Position numbers and translations under genes: made by a program
Assembly: GCA_018303505.1 (NCBI GenBank)
Contig: JAGVYA010000016.1
Location: 1 to 46,803, forward strand
Length of the DNA: 46,803 bases
Direction of reading: 5' to 3'
Source of the DNA: Candidatus Woesearchaeota archaeon
Lineage (GTDB): Archaea > Nanobdellota > Nanobdellia > Woesearchaeales > GW2011-AR4
Shown here: positions 38,109-45,515 of the stretch, in pieces
Layout of the letters: each line of letters starts with the position of its first letter
How positions within the stretch are numbered: position 1 is the stretch's first letter
Notes under the pieces: generated by a model
Told to the model about the DNA's origin: nothing
The model's input: only the letters and a program-made list of their open reading frames with translations
Databases searched by the model: none

Positions 38109-39241
38109 AAAAAATAATAGTTATTTCTGCAGCAGCTTTACTAATAATCTTTATTTTTTTGTTTGTTTTATATGGAATACTAAAAGAGACTAAGCCAATT
38201 AAGATAGGATTTTTGGGTGAAATTTCTGATGAGAAGCATGGCAAAGCTGCTTTGGAAGGCGCACAATCAGCCTTACAAAAAATAAATACAAAAGCAAATA
38301 ATAAATATGAATTGATTGTTTATGACACAAAAAATCAGAAAAGTTTGATTGAGGGCAATGCATTGAAATTAGCTAATGAAGATAAAGTAATCGCCATTAT
38401 CAGCACTTTTCCTGAGCATGCAGAAATCCTAGAGCAGTATCAAGTGCCAACGATTCTTATCGGCAAAGATAAATTAAAGGCTGAAAGCAGAAACAATTTC
38501 TATTGGAGTATAGAGCTTTCACACATAATGTATGATGGTGTACTTCCGGGTTTAAGGGCTGTGATAAAAAGCAACAAGATCAATAGTGCTGTTGTTCTTT
38601 CAGATGACTATCCCTACAAAAAGCAGTATGCCTCAACTGCAAAAGAGATTTTGCCCTTATTAAGCGTATCATTGCTTGGCTACTATAGCTTAAATGATAA
38701 CAATCTCTTTGTTGAAAATATAAAACAATCTAATCCAGATTTGATAGTGCTTTCAACAAACTCAATCAACGGTATAAACTTTCTGAAAGAAGCTAAGGGC
38801 AAAAACCTAAAGTCCAAGGCATATTTGGGAAATTTTGAACTCAGTGAGCCAACATTTTCTGCTGAATATGGCAACTTGCCAGAGTCTTTGTATCTTCAGC
38901 CTTTTGTGACATCAACATTTGAGTCTTCCCTCATTAGTGAAAGAAATTTTACACAAAAAGCACTAATGAACAGCAGCTTTGCAGGCTTGAACGCTTATGA
39001 CGCAATGAATTTTCTTGATGTAATTATTGCAAAAACTTATTCATTAGCCGCCTCAAAAAACTTGCAGAAAGACAGGGAGGAAGTAATAAAAGAGATGTGG
39101 ACTACAAGTTATAACACAGAACGAGGCTTATTATCGCCCAATAAAAAAACAGGCTTTTTGAGGAGGGAATTTTCCAGCATATCATTGGTTAGGGGAGCGA
39201 CAATTGTAACTACGAATGAATTCATAATCAAAAACAATTAA
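38105..39241 (+). CDS. ABC-type substrate-binding protein (type 1 periplasmic-binding fold, LivK-like)
   Basis: This 378-residue protein has an uncleaved-looking N-terminal helix (IIVISAAALLIIFIFLFVLYGIL), then the branched-chain amino acid receptor fold: IKIGFLGEISDEKHGKAALEGAQSALQKINTKA, a hinge VIAIISTFPEHAEILEQYQVPTILIG and NSAVVLSDDYPYKKQYA. The family captures amino acids or similar ligands outside the cell. No permease or ATPase gene is adjacent, so it may be a lone receptor or serve a distant transporter. Confidence 0.82.
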   Translation: MKKIIVISAAALLIIFIFLFVLYGILKETKPIKIGFLGEISDEKHGKAALEGAQSALQKINTKANNKYELIVYDTKNQKSLIEGNALKLANEDKVIAIISTFPEHAEILEQYQVPTILIGKDKLKAESRNNFYWSIELSHIMYDGVLPGLRAVIKSNKINSAVVLSDDYPYKKQYASTAKEILPLLSVSLLGYYSLNDNNLFVENIKQSNPDLIVLSTNSINGINFLKEAKGKNLKSKAYLGNFELSEPTFSAEYGNLPESLYLQPFVTSTFESSLISERNFTQKALMNSSFAGLNAYDAMNFLDVIIAKTYSLAASKNLQKDREEVIKEMWTTSYNTERGLLSPNKKTGFLRREFSSISLVRGATIVTTNEFIIKNN

Positions 39242-40671
39242 AACCTTCCCATTAACCCAACCGAAAAATTGAAGCCCTCATTTTTTCCTTTTACCGTGTT
39301 TTCCATTATGTCATTTCTACTGTAATCAGCTTTTCCAGTTAGTTCAAATCTAGGCGAAATAGGCACATTAAATTCTGTCCCTGCTGAAATTCCACTGTAA
39401 CGCAATGGGTCATAGCGCATAGTCAAGTACATAAATGGGCTAATTCTAGGAGCATTTTCGCTTTTTCCTAATCTTATGTTGTGATATTCAGCCCCTATTC
39501 TTAAATGGTACTGAGGCTCATATTTTTCACTGACTTCTTCCACTCTAAAACCCTTGCCTTTATCACTAACTATTCTCAAAGTTTTTACTGGCTTGCTTTT
39601 AACAGGAACGCTCATTCCAAAATTTAACTCTACAGGGTTTTCTCCATTAGGATTCATAATTGATATGATGTCGTAAAAACTGCCGTTTGATGTTAGGTAA
39701 TGGCTGATTAGAGGCGGTGTCATTGCTATACCTTTTATTTCAAAAACTGTGGGCTTTATACTTCTTTGGCCAGTTCTGAGATATTCATAAACAGCTCTAA
39801 AGCTATCGTAAGTTTGAGCGGAAAGTAGATCCGCTAACAGAGCTTGAACTAAATGATCTTTTTTAGAGAAATCAATTCCTTTCATGTTCAATGAGCAAAT
39901 GTAGGCGCTTACATCCCCTATTCGATAAAATTGAGAAGGATTGCATTCGCTCCCGCTTATTTCTCTGCTCCTCAAATTATAAAGTACATCCCAAAATTTA
40001 CTTTGGAGGTGTGCTATTCCCTCATCAAAATTTAATTTATTCCCAAACAATGTAGAATATCTAAATAATGTGAAAGCATTAAGCTCGTCTTGGTTTAATC
40101 CTGCCACCACTTCTTCCAACCTCTGTTCTAAAGTTGGCACATATTTAAACTCCTTACTGAAGTTTCTTGGCCAATCAATACTTTTTAAACTGAATGACGA
40201 CTTATATGGTCCATATCCCTTACCAGTCCTTGTATGGGCAAGTTCATGGGAGCTCATGTTTAATGCTTCTGATAAGGAAGCCTGCAAGCCTAAAATTCCA
40301 ATTCTTCCTAATAAGTTGTTGTCTAATCCCCAATCTATTCCCGCATGGTCGCTCACTTTTCCGATTACCTGCTGTGCAGAATACCATGCATTCGTATTTG
40401 ATTCAGAATTAGTGACAGGATTATCAAAATTAATTACAAGCCTTCTTTCCGGCAATATTCTCACTTGAATTTCTTCTTTTTCTCTAGCAATCTCCTCCAA
40501 AGATGGAGTTTGTGCTCTTTCCAATGTTTGTACTATCTGTGGAGGATTTAAATTAAAGTTCTGAGTTTCCTGAGCATATGATTCTCTCGCCCCAACTGCT
40601 AAAGTTCCTAAACATAGCCCTCCAACTAAAGACTTTGTAAAAATGTTTCTAATTGTCCTAGAGCTTCCCAT
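39238..40671 (-). CDS. Exported HExxH protein with a barrel-like C-terminus
   Basis: Start at ATG 40671 gives MGSSRTIRNIFTKSLVGGLCLGTLAVG and a cleavable signal ending SYA-QE; total 477 residues. MSSHELAHTRTGKGYGP has the HExxH zinc-protease motif. The last 110 residues alternate polar and hydrophobic (YHLRIGAEYHNIRLGK, FMYLTMRYDPLRYSGISAGTEF, FELTGKADYSRNDIM, GFNFSVGLMGRF) and end in Phe, like bacterial outer-membrane barrel strands. Peptidase activity is inferred from one motif. It is convergent with the substrate-binding protein by 4 nt. Confidence 0.65.
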   Translation of the reverse strand: MGSSRTIRNIFTKSLVGGLCLGTLAVGARESYAQETQNFNLNPPQIVQTLERAQTPSLEEIAREKEEIQVRILPERRLVINFDNPVTNSESNTNAWYSAQQVIGKVSDHAGIDWGLDNNLLGRIGILGLQASLSEALNMSSHELAHTRTGKGYGPYKSSFSLKSIDWPRNFSKEFKYVPTLEQRLEEVVAGLNQDELNAFTLFRYSTLFGNKLNFDEGIAHLQSKFWDVLYNLRSREISGSECNPSQFYRIGDVSAYICSLNMKGIDFSKKDHLVQALLADLLSAQTYDSFRAVYEYLRTGQRSIKPTVFEIKGIAMTPPLISHYLTSNGSFYDIISIMNPNGENPVELNFGMSVPVKSKPVKTLRIVSDKGKGFRVEEVSEKYEPQYHLRIGAEYHNIRLGKSENAPRISPFMYLTMRYDPLRYSGISAGTEFNVPISPRFELTGKADYSRNDIMENTVKGKNEGFNFSVGLMGRF

Positions 40672-40898
40672 AGTGTTCTCGAAAATTTTAACTGGTATAT
40701 AAACTTTTCGTTTTTTACTACTTTCCAATAATTACAATTTTTAAAGATATTTCAAATAAAGCTAATATAACTTTTATCAGCCAATAAAAACTAAAATAAG
40801 GACAATTAAGTTAAAAATTTTTAAATAATCTAAACCATAATAATTCAAAGAAAAAAGAAAAATATTTGCGATGTACTATAAACTATTGCTAATAAAAT

Positions 40899-40991
40899 CT
40901 ACTTATTCCTAATCTTCCCAAACTTAATGTCTTCATAAGAAGTTATAATACCTAAAAACAATATCATTGGAAGAAACCAGTAAATGAGCAT
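40899..40991 (-). pseudogene. Truncated N-terminus of an A24 prepilin peptidase
   Basis: A 30-codon frame MLIYWFLPMILFLGIITSYEDIKFGKIRNK then stop. TSYEDIKFGKIRN is the first catalytic-Asp region of archaeal prepilin/preflagellin peptidases. Only this N-terminal piece remains in the otherwise gene-free 40729-41090 gap. A second copy of its start occurs at 42717. Confidence 0.65.
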
Positions 40992-41053
40992 GAAAGTTCA
41001 AATTTAAGAATATATAAAAAGATTTCGAATTCTATTTTATTGAAATCAAAACG

Positions 41054-41079
41054 AAAGTATTAAAAAGCCCCAATACTTT
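41054..41079 (+). promoter_or_regulatory. Inverted-repeat operator of the TumE-like locus
   Basis: AAAGTATT (41054-41061) and AATACTTT (41072-41079) form an 8-bp inverted repeat with a 10-nt centre, ending about 12 nt before ATG 41091. This is a probable autoregulatory site. Confidence 0.45.
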
Positions 41080-41090
41080 TATTGATTAAA

Positions 41091-41366
41091 ATGGCTAACC
41101 ATATTAAAGTAAACAAAGAAGCAAAATTGCTGATTAAATCCAGCTTGAATATAGAAGAAAATATATTGAGTTTGGGCTTGGATAAATGGAAAAATAAATT
41201 AAAAAAGTTTGAAAAAGAACATAAGATTTCTACTGAAAAATTTGTTAGTAAATTTAATAATGGCGAATTAGGGGACGACAAAAAGTGGTTTGAGTGGATG
41301 TTTGCATACAAAGCTTACAGCCATATTAAAGAGAAGCTTAACCTTGTTAAAGGTATAACTATATGA
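41091..41366 (+). CDS. Antitoxin partner of a TumE-like toxin
   Basis: ATG 41091 (MANHIKVNKEAKLLIKS) is preferred over TTG 41082. It is 91 residues, helical and charged (DKWKNKLKKFEKEHKISTEKFVSKF, DKKWFEWMFAYKAY). The stop overlaps the next gene by 4 nt. It is called an antitoxin from its partner and size; the fold is not obvious. Confidence 0.65.
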   Translation: MANHIKVNKEAKLLIKSSLNIEENILSLGLDKWKNKLKKFEKEHKISTEKFVSKFNNGELGDDKKWFEWMFAYKAYSHIKEKLNLVKGITI

Positions 41367-41737
41367 TTTATGATTACTTCTCAAGAATTCAGAGGAAATT
41401 AGAAGTAATTAAATGGATTATTATAGAGCAGTCTGTTAACTTTGACTTTGTTTCCGACGAGATGGGAATCATTGCTGGTAAGCTGGTATTTATAGACAAA
41501 TCAATTCTGGATTTTATGGAACTGGTTAGTGCAAGAGAAACAGAATATAGATTTCAGTATATGGATGGGAAGAAAAACTTAATATCCAGATGGGATTCCG
41601 CTCCCCACCACAAAGAAGTACGCACTTTTCCATACCATTTGCATACTAGGAAGGAAGTAAAGGAAAGCAATAAAGTGAATTTTATTTATATACTTGATAC
41701 TATAACCGATAAAGTAATTGAAAATTTGAAGTTGTAA
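41363..41737 (+). CDS. TumE-like toxin (DUF6516)
   Basis: This 124-residue protein has YRFQYMDGKKNLISRWDSAPHHKEVRTFPYHLHT, the DUF6516/TumE signature RWDxAPHH...TFPxH, with candidate catalytic His residues. It is coupled to the upstream antitoxin by ATGA overlap. The molecular activity of this family is not well known; RNase or related action is inferred. Confidence 0.78.
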   Translation: MIYDYFSRIQRKLEVIKWIIIEQSVNFDFVSDEMGIIAGKLVFIDKSILDFMELVSARETEYRFQYMDGKKNLISRWDSAPHHKEVRTFPYHLHTRKEVKESNKVNFIYILDTITDKVIENLKL

Positions 41738-41774
41738 ATAAGTGTACATACCATATTGCTTTCTTAAAAGCCGA

Positions 41775-41803
41775 AATATTTAAATATGATTACTACATAG
41801 TAA
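41775..41803 (+). promoter_or_regulatory. Promoter and operator of the M23 gene
   Basis: AATATTTAAATATG (TATA) is followed by TTACTACATAGTAA (41790-41803), a 6-bp palindrome with a 2-nt centre, 6 nt before ATG 41810. Confidence 0.5.
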
Positions 41804-41809
41804 CTAATT

Positions 41810-42580
41810 ATGGGAGAGCAAACACTTGAATCAGAACTAAGATTTACAGAAGGGCATACAACTCCAAGAAATGAAAGACTTTTAAGAGAACTTGCTAAGG
41901 CGATTGAAGAAAGCCCAATAGAGCCTAACAGATTTAATCTTTCACACATAATTGGTGCAGGTTTAACAGGTCTTGCTGCTATAGTTGAAAGCTCAAGTTT
42001 TGCAGTAGCTCAAGACTCTAAGATTGTTTACCCTCCCGGTGCTCCTAAGATTGCTTCTGATTATCTTGATACATGGGGTTTCTTAAGAGGTCGATATGGA
42101 TATGAAAGAACTCTTGGACCCCATACGGGGATAGATATTGATGTTTTAATAGGCCATCCTGTATTAGCAGCAGCAGACGGAGTAATTTTTAGATCCCACT
42201 GGAGTAACGATTCAGGTTGGAGAATTGTCATAGAGCATGGTAAGGATGTTGATGGTAGTTATTTAAGAACGATTTATTTACACAATGATAAAAATTTGGT
42301 TGCTCCTGGTGAAAATATAAAAAGAGGACAAATAATTGCACTATCGGGAGTATCTGGTCGTATGTCATATGACTACCCCCATCTACATTTTATGGTTTAT
42401 AAAGGTCCGACACAAAAATATAGCGAAGAATGGACTCATGTAAATCCACATGAATACTGGGTTGATGGTCCTTATCGTATCACGTGCTTCGACACATCGA
42501 AAGGTTACCAAAACTCTTCCATTAGATTTACTTATCCTGTTGAGTGCAAACTTCCAAACGATAAAAATTTAAATAAGTAA
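41810..42580 (+). CDS. M23-family metallopeptidase (LytM fold)
   Basis: This 256-residue protein has the zinc-site motifs GPHTGIDIDVL (HxxxD) and YPHLHFMVYKG (HxH), with the linking beta core PVLAAADGVIFRSHW...IVIEHGKDVDGSYLRTIYLHN and PGENIKRGQIIALSGVSG. A hydrophobic segment at about residues 45-65 (HIIGAGLTGLAAIVESSSFAVA) ending in an AxA-like site suggests export after a long polar leader. M23 enzymes usually cut peptidoglycan cross-bridges, which archaea lack, so the target may be a bacterial neighbour's wall or a protein. Confidence 0.88.
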   Translation: MGEQTLESELRFTEGHTTPRNERLLRELAKAIEESPIEPNRFNLSHIIGAGLTGLAAIVESSSFAVAQDSKIVYPPGAPKIASDYLDTWGFLRGRYGYERTLGPHTGIDIDVLIGHPVLAAADGVIFRSHWSNDSGWRIVIEHGKDVDGSYLRTIYLHNDKNLVAPGENIKRGQIIALSGVSGRMSYDYPHLHFMVYKGPTQKYSEEWTHVNPHEYWVDGPYRITCFDTSKGYQNSSIRFTYPVECKLPNDKNLNK

Positions 42581-42597
42581 TCTATCTATACTAAAAT

Positions 42598-42726
42598 ATG
42601 CAAAAAAGAGGTAAATTTTTTGTTGTTATAGCTCTAATACTGTTGATAGTTGGATTTTCTTATTATTTTTACAATACCCAAAAACAGAATCATAGGAAGA
42701 AGCCAGTAAATGAGCATAAAAATTGA
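42598..42726 (+). CDS. Doubtful small membrane-protein ORF
   Basis: A 42-codon frame (MQKRGKFFVVIALILLIVGF...) with one hydrophobic helix. The second half overlaps, on the opposite strand, a clear fragment of prepilin peptidase, so this frame may be accidental. An AT-rich start region supports it weakly. Confidence 0.25.
   Translation: MQKRGKFFVVIALILLIVGFSYYFYNTQKQNHRKKPVNEHKN
42672..42717 (-). pseudogene. Second prepilin peptidase N-terminal fragment
   Basis: The minus-strand frame MLIYWLLPMILFLGI matches the first 15 residues of the 40991 fragment and then diverges into unrelated residues and a stop. GAGCATAAAA and GCCAGTAAATGAGCAT are shared at DNA level with 40973-40994. A recombination boundary lies near 42672. 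Confidence 0.6.
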
Positions 42727-42755
42727 TTTTTTAGAAGATATAAAAATCTTTCTTA

Positions 42756-42830
42756 TTACCTAGAACAGTCAGCCTGCCTTTCTATCTCAAGCTTCTTGGC
42801 TATTGCACTTAACTTTTCTAATTGGAGACA
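42756..42830 (-). pseudogene. 3' fragment of ribosomal protein uS7 gene (copy 1)
   Basis: The minus-strand frame ends SAIAKKLEIERQADCSR then stop, the C-terminus of uS7. About 50 bp (TTACCTAGAACAGTCAGCCT through CTTGGCTATTGC) closely match 43701-43750. Upstream residues (CLQLEKL) no longer match uS7, so the piece is joined to other DNA. Confidence 0.65.
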
Positions 42831-42934
42831 TTTACTTAAACAACAAAACCACTCTCTACACCAAATACGGAAATTTGATTTTATGCATTATTTTAGTTAT
42901 TTTTGGAGTTTTGTTTCTTAGGAAGTTGAGATAA
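42818..42934 (+). pseudogene. C-terminal fragment resembling apolipoprotein N-acyltransferase
   Basis: The plus-strand frame LIGDIYLNNKTTLYTKYGNL, then a hydrophobic helix (ILCIILVIFGVLFL) and RKLR stop. The TLYTKYGN-plus-helix ending is typical of Lnt/nitrilase-type acyltransferases. The rest of the gene is absent. It is notable beside LspA and a lipobox protein, but the match is short. Confidence 0.4.
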
Positions 42935-42958
42935 AAGGTAAAATCGAAAGTTTTAAAT

Positions 42959-42978
42959 AGTATTACCATAGTAATACT
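42959..42978 (+). promoter_or_regulatory. Palindromic operator of the RHH-PIN locus
   Basis: AGTATTAC (42959-42966) and GTAATACT (42971-42978) form a perfect 8-bp inverted repeat with a 4-nt centre, directly after the TATA-like TTTTAAATAG and before the GGTGAT site and ATG 42994. It suits a ribbon-helix-helix dimer. Confidence 0.6.
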
Positions 42979-42993
42979 TTTTAGGTGATTAGA

Positions 42994-43185
42994 ATGGAAA
43001 CTGTAAATGCAAAATTAACAAAAAAATTGATATTTGAAGCAGATGAACTTATAAAAGAAGGATGGTATGCAAATAAGTCAGAGCTTATAAGAGATGCGGT
43101 AAGAGAATTGATTAAAAAATTAAAAGCTGAACGCTTGGAATCCGCCATAAAAGAAGACATTCTATGGGGATTGCATGGCAAGTAG
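42994..43185 (+). CDS. Ribbon-helix-helix antitoxin
   Basis: ATG 42994 is chosen because GGTGAT sits just upstream. 63 residues: strand METVNAKLTKKLIFEADELI, then KEGWYANKSELIRDAVRELIKKLKAERLE, the RHH fold with the KSELIRDAVRE helix. It overlaps the PIN gene by 11 nt. Confidence 0.85.
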   Translation: METVNAKLTKKLIFEADELIKEGWYANKSELIRDAVRELIKKLKAERLESAIKEDILWGLHGK

Positions 43186-43678
43186 GGTGGTTTCTAACAC
43201 AGGGCCTTTAATGCATCTTGTTGAGATAGATTTTGTTAAAGCCTTAGATGTTTTTCAAGAAGTTTATGTAGCGCAAGAAGTAATAAATGAGTTAAAGAGA
43301 AATAAAGTTAAAGAATATATTTTTAGAGAAATAATGCTAATTAACCTTAAACCAAAATTTAAGGATGTGGCCGAGATACTAGTCAATAAATTTTCTCTTG
43401 ATTTAGGAGAATCCCAGTCAATAGCCTTGGCATTGCAAAAAAGGGTTGACTATTTCTTGACTGACGATTTAGATGCAAGAACAGTTGCAAATGTGCATGG
43501 ATTGGAAGCGCATGGAACAGTAGGCATAATCTTAAGAGCTTTTAGGGAAAAAATTATTAATAAAGAAACAGCAATTAATAAAGTAAATGAATTGTATACA
43601 TCTTCATCTCTCTTTATAACTAAAGATTTAGTTGAGCAAATAATAAAAGCAATAAATGAGTTTAGAAAATATAGATAG
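43175..43678 (+). CDS. PIN-like toxin (DUF3368)
   Basis: This 167-residue protein has VVSNTGPLMHLVEIDFVKAL at the start (SNTGPL..L signature), LDLGESQSIALAL in the centre, and VDYFLTDDLDARTVANVHGLEAHGTVGIILRAF. These are the acidic sites of DUF3368 PIN nucleases. It pairs with the overlapping RHH antitoxin. Confidence 0.88.
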   Translation: MASRVVSNTGPLMHLVEIDFVKALDVFQEVYVAQEVINELKRNKVKEYIFREIMLINLKPKFKDVAEILVNKFSLDLGESQSIALALQKRVDYFLTDDLDARTVANVHGLEAHGTVGIILRAFREKIINKETAINKVNELYTSSSLFITKDLVEQIIKAINEFRKYR

Positions 43679-43700
43679 CTTTCTGAAATTATTTTAAAAT

Positions 43701-43836
43701 TTACCTAGAACAGTCAGCCTGCCTCTTAATCTCAAGCTTCTTTGCTATTGCGTTTGATGCATTGCTTAATCTGTAGGCATTGATAATTTCTTCAGCAAGG
43801 CTGCTGATAATTGACTTCTTTGTGTTGAAAGTTTTT
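43701..43836 (-). pseudogene. 3' fragment of ribosomal protein uS7 gene (copy 2)
   Basis: The minus-strand frame NTKKSIISSLAEEIINAYRL then SNASNAIAKKLEIKRQADCSR and stop aligns with the uS7 C-terminal 44 or so residues (KKPI..LAEEII.A..SNSxAI.KK.EIER.A..SR). No start or N-terminal part is present. It lies between two TA loci. The intact gene must be elsewhere. Confidence 0.75.
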
Positions 43837-43848
43837 GTCTATTTTGAC

Positions 43849-44313
43849 TTATTTAAGCTTGAACATTAATGCAGCATACTCTTTTGTAGAAATATAGTAA
43901 CCAATCTCTATAAGCTGGTTTAAAATCTCAAGCGCCTCAGATTTAGTTATAATATTCTTTTTGAGAGCTGTAAAAATAACTGTGGTTGTCCTTATAACTT
44001 GTAAATTGAATGCTCTAGCAGCTTTTACAGCAAAGGCATCATCAAGTATAATGCTCTCTTTTCTTTCTATTGCAAGATTAATTGCTTGATTTTCTCCTGC
44101 TCCAAGCCCAAGCTTAGTTTTCTTTTTTGGACTAACTACTTTAATCCATCCGCTTTTAATAGCTCTATAAATGCTTAAATAACCATCTTTACCTTCTACG
44201 AGCACTTCTTCTTTTACGGCAGGTGGTGTGGTTATTATAGAATATAACTTTTTAAGCAAATCTAGCTTATTTATTTTGCTCAAGCAGATGAGCGCTGTTG
44301 CATCTGATATCAA
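43849..44313 (-). CDS. PIN-like toxin (DUF3368)
   Basis: This 154-residue protein has MISDATALICLSKINKLDLLKKL, then LGAGENQAINLAIERKESIILDDAFAVKAARAFNLQVIRTTTVIFTAL, the DUF3368 acidic-site pattern. Its start overlaps the UPF0175 antitoxin by 4 nt. It is a paralogue in fold, not in close sequence, to the 43175 toxin. Confidence 0.88.
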   Translation of the reverse strand: MISDATALICLSKINKLDLLKKLYSIITTPPAVKEEVLVEGKDGYLSIYRAIKSGWIKVVSPKKKTKLGLGAGENQAINLAIERKESIILDDAFAVKAARAFNLQVIRTTTVIFTALKKNIITKSEALEILNQLIEIGYYISTKEYAALMFKLK

Positions 44314-44621
44314 GATTTTCCCTCTAGAAAGCTTAGATCTCTTTCAAGATCCTCCTTGGAGTAGCCTGTCCAGTCAATGTTGTTTTCTCTTGCAATGTCG
44401 AGCATCTCCCATAGAGTAAGCCCGCATTCCTCAGCAGCTTTGCCAATTGAAATTTTATGCTGTCGAAGCCTTTCAAGCGCATTTTGTATTTTCCAAGAAT
44501 TTACAGCTTTAGCTAACAATCTTCTTATAGCTTCTGACCTATCAGCTTGCCAATTCTTCTCAATTTCTGATAAGTCCTTAATGAGTGCTGTGTCAAGCCT
44601 TACTGAAATAGTTGTTGCCAT
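44310..44621 (-). CDS. UPF0175-type antitoxin with RHH N-terminus
   Basis: ATG 44621 (MATTISVRLDTALIKDLSEIEK) is preferred over 44699, giving 103 residues. An RHH part (KNWQADRSEAIRRLLAKAVNSW) is followed by the UPF0175 helix-turn-helix-like SIGKAAEECGLTLWEMLDIARENNIDWTGYSKEDLERDL. TTTAAATATTGG on the minus strand is the likely TATA box about 25 nt upstream. Confidence 0.85.
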   Translation of the reverse strand: MATTISVRLDTALIKDLSEIEKNWQADRSEAIRRLLAKAVNSWKIQNALERLRQHKISIGKAAEECGLTLWEMLDIARENNIDWTGYSKEDLERDLSFLEGKS

Positions 44622-44692
44622 TGTATTCAATATAATAGAATGTATACACCAATATTTAAAGGTTTTGGAATTTTGGGCTGTGTGTAAGAACC

Positions 44693-44941
44693 TTACCAAA
44701 ATCGTTCAGGCTCGAGGCCCAACTCGTGATAAGCACGACTTAAAATTGTAAAATTATAGCAACACCAAGTCATGTGGCATTCATTCTCTTTTGCCATATC
44801 GTTCTTGCTCCTTACAAAATCATAAAACTTTTTCTTCTTTGCTGAGTTAGTGCATTCCACATTACTTCTTTGATGATACTTGTCTAAGTACCTCAGTGGG
44901 AAATCCACACTTTCATCTGCAATAAACTTTATTTTTGCCAT
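44693..44941 (-). pseudogene. Chimera: DUF5615 toxin start joined to a transposase tail
   Basis: The first 16 residues (MAKIKFIADESVDFPL) are the N-terminus of a DUF5615 PIN-like toxin. From YLDKYHQRSNVECTNSAKKK to RAYHELGLEP the sequence matches the C-terminus of a DDE transposase (YHxRSNVEs...FG..vRSK...NE.l...ChN...L..a.yELG). The junction is in frame near 44893. Both parents are broken, so the toxin is dead and its DUF433 partner is orphaned. Confidence 0.75.
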
Positions 44942-44955
44942 CCCTTTGAATTAAA

Positions 44956-45195
44956 CTATGATGGCGAGAGGGGAAATACTTCAGTATTTTCTACTAAAGA
45001 TTCTGCATACATTACTGCAGCTTTTATATCCTCTATTTTCAATCTTGGAAAATCTTCAAGGACTTCCTTAACGTCAATGTTTTGGCCTAATTTTTTTAGA
45101 ATAAGCTCTACAGGAATCCTTGTTCCTCTGATAACTGGCTTGCCCACCATTATTTTTGGATTAATAACAATCCTATTCAATAACGCTTGTTTCAT
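44956..45195 (-). CDS. DUF433 antitoxin, now without an intact toxin
   Basis: ATG 45195 (MKQALLNRIVINPKIMVGKPVIRGTRIPVELILKKL) is chosen because GGTGGTG lies just upstream; 79 residues. VxGKPVIRGTRIPV and the helix-turn-helix below are DUF433 hallmarks. Usually followed by a DUF5615 toxin, here followed 14 nt later by the chimeric pseudogene. Confidence 0.88.
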   Translation of the reverse strand: MKQALLNRIVINPKIMVGKPVIRGTRIPVELILKKLGQNIDVKEVLEDFPRLKIEDIKAAVMYAESLVENTEVFPLSPS

Positions 45196-45228
45196 CTTTA
45201 CACCACCGCAATCTATAAAATTTATCAA

Positions 45229-45515
45229 GTATTTAAATGTTTATTCTGAAATGGACCAAAAGAAAGAATTTGGGAATTCTTAATGACTTAAAATGTATTC
45301 CTATGAGTTAATTTATTTTATGATTTCAGAGGCATATTTATCGTGGAAGAAACTAATATTTGTTTTTAATTGTTTGTGTTTTAAAATAAGCTAAGATTAT
45401 TTTGATATATGGAAATTTAATTGCAGCAAAACAAAGTGCTTTGGAATTATTTTCCTGTTTATGAAATTAAGTTTCAGTAAAATGTATAATGTTAAGTGAT
45501 ATTGATACTAATTAA
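45229..45515. other. Gene-poor gap
   Basis: About 290 bases of AT-rich DNA with no complete frame. A short plus-strand peptide ending LWNYFPVYEIKFQ near 45435-45479 resembles the end of the methyltransferase part of the 22306 protein (FWNYVYVYGIKF), too short to be sure. Confidence 0.4.

Noticed and set aside
45435-45479. Methyltransferase C-terminal fragment (LWNYFPVYEIKFQ)
   Set aside because: The resemblance to the end of the 22306 protein covers about 12 residues only and an in-frame stop lies just upstream; noted in the gap entry only.
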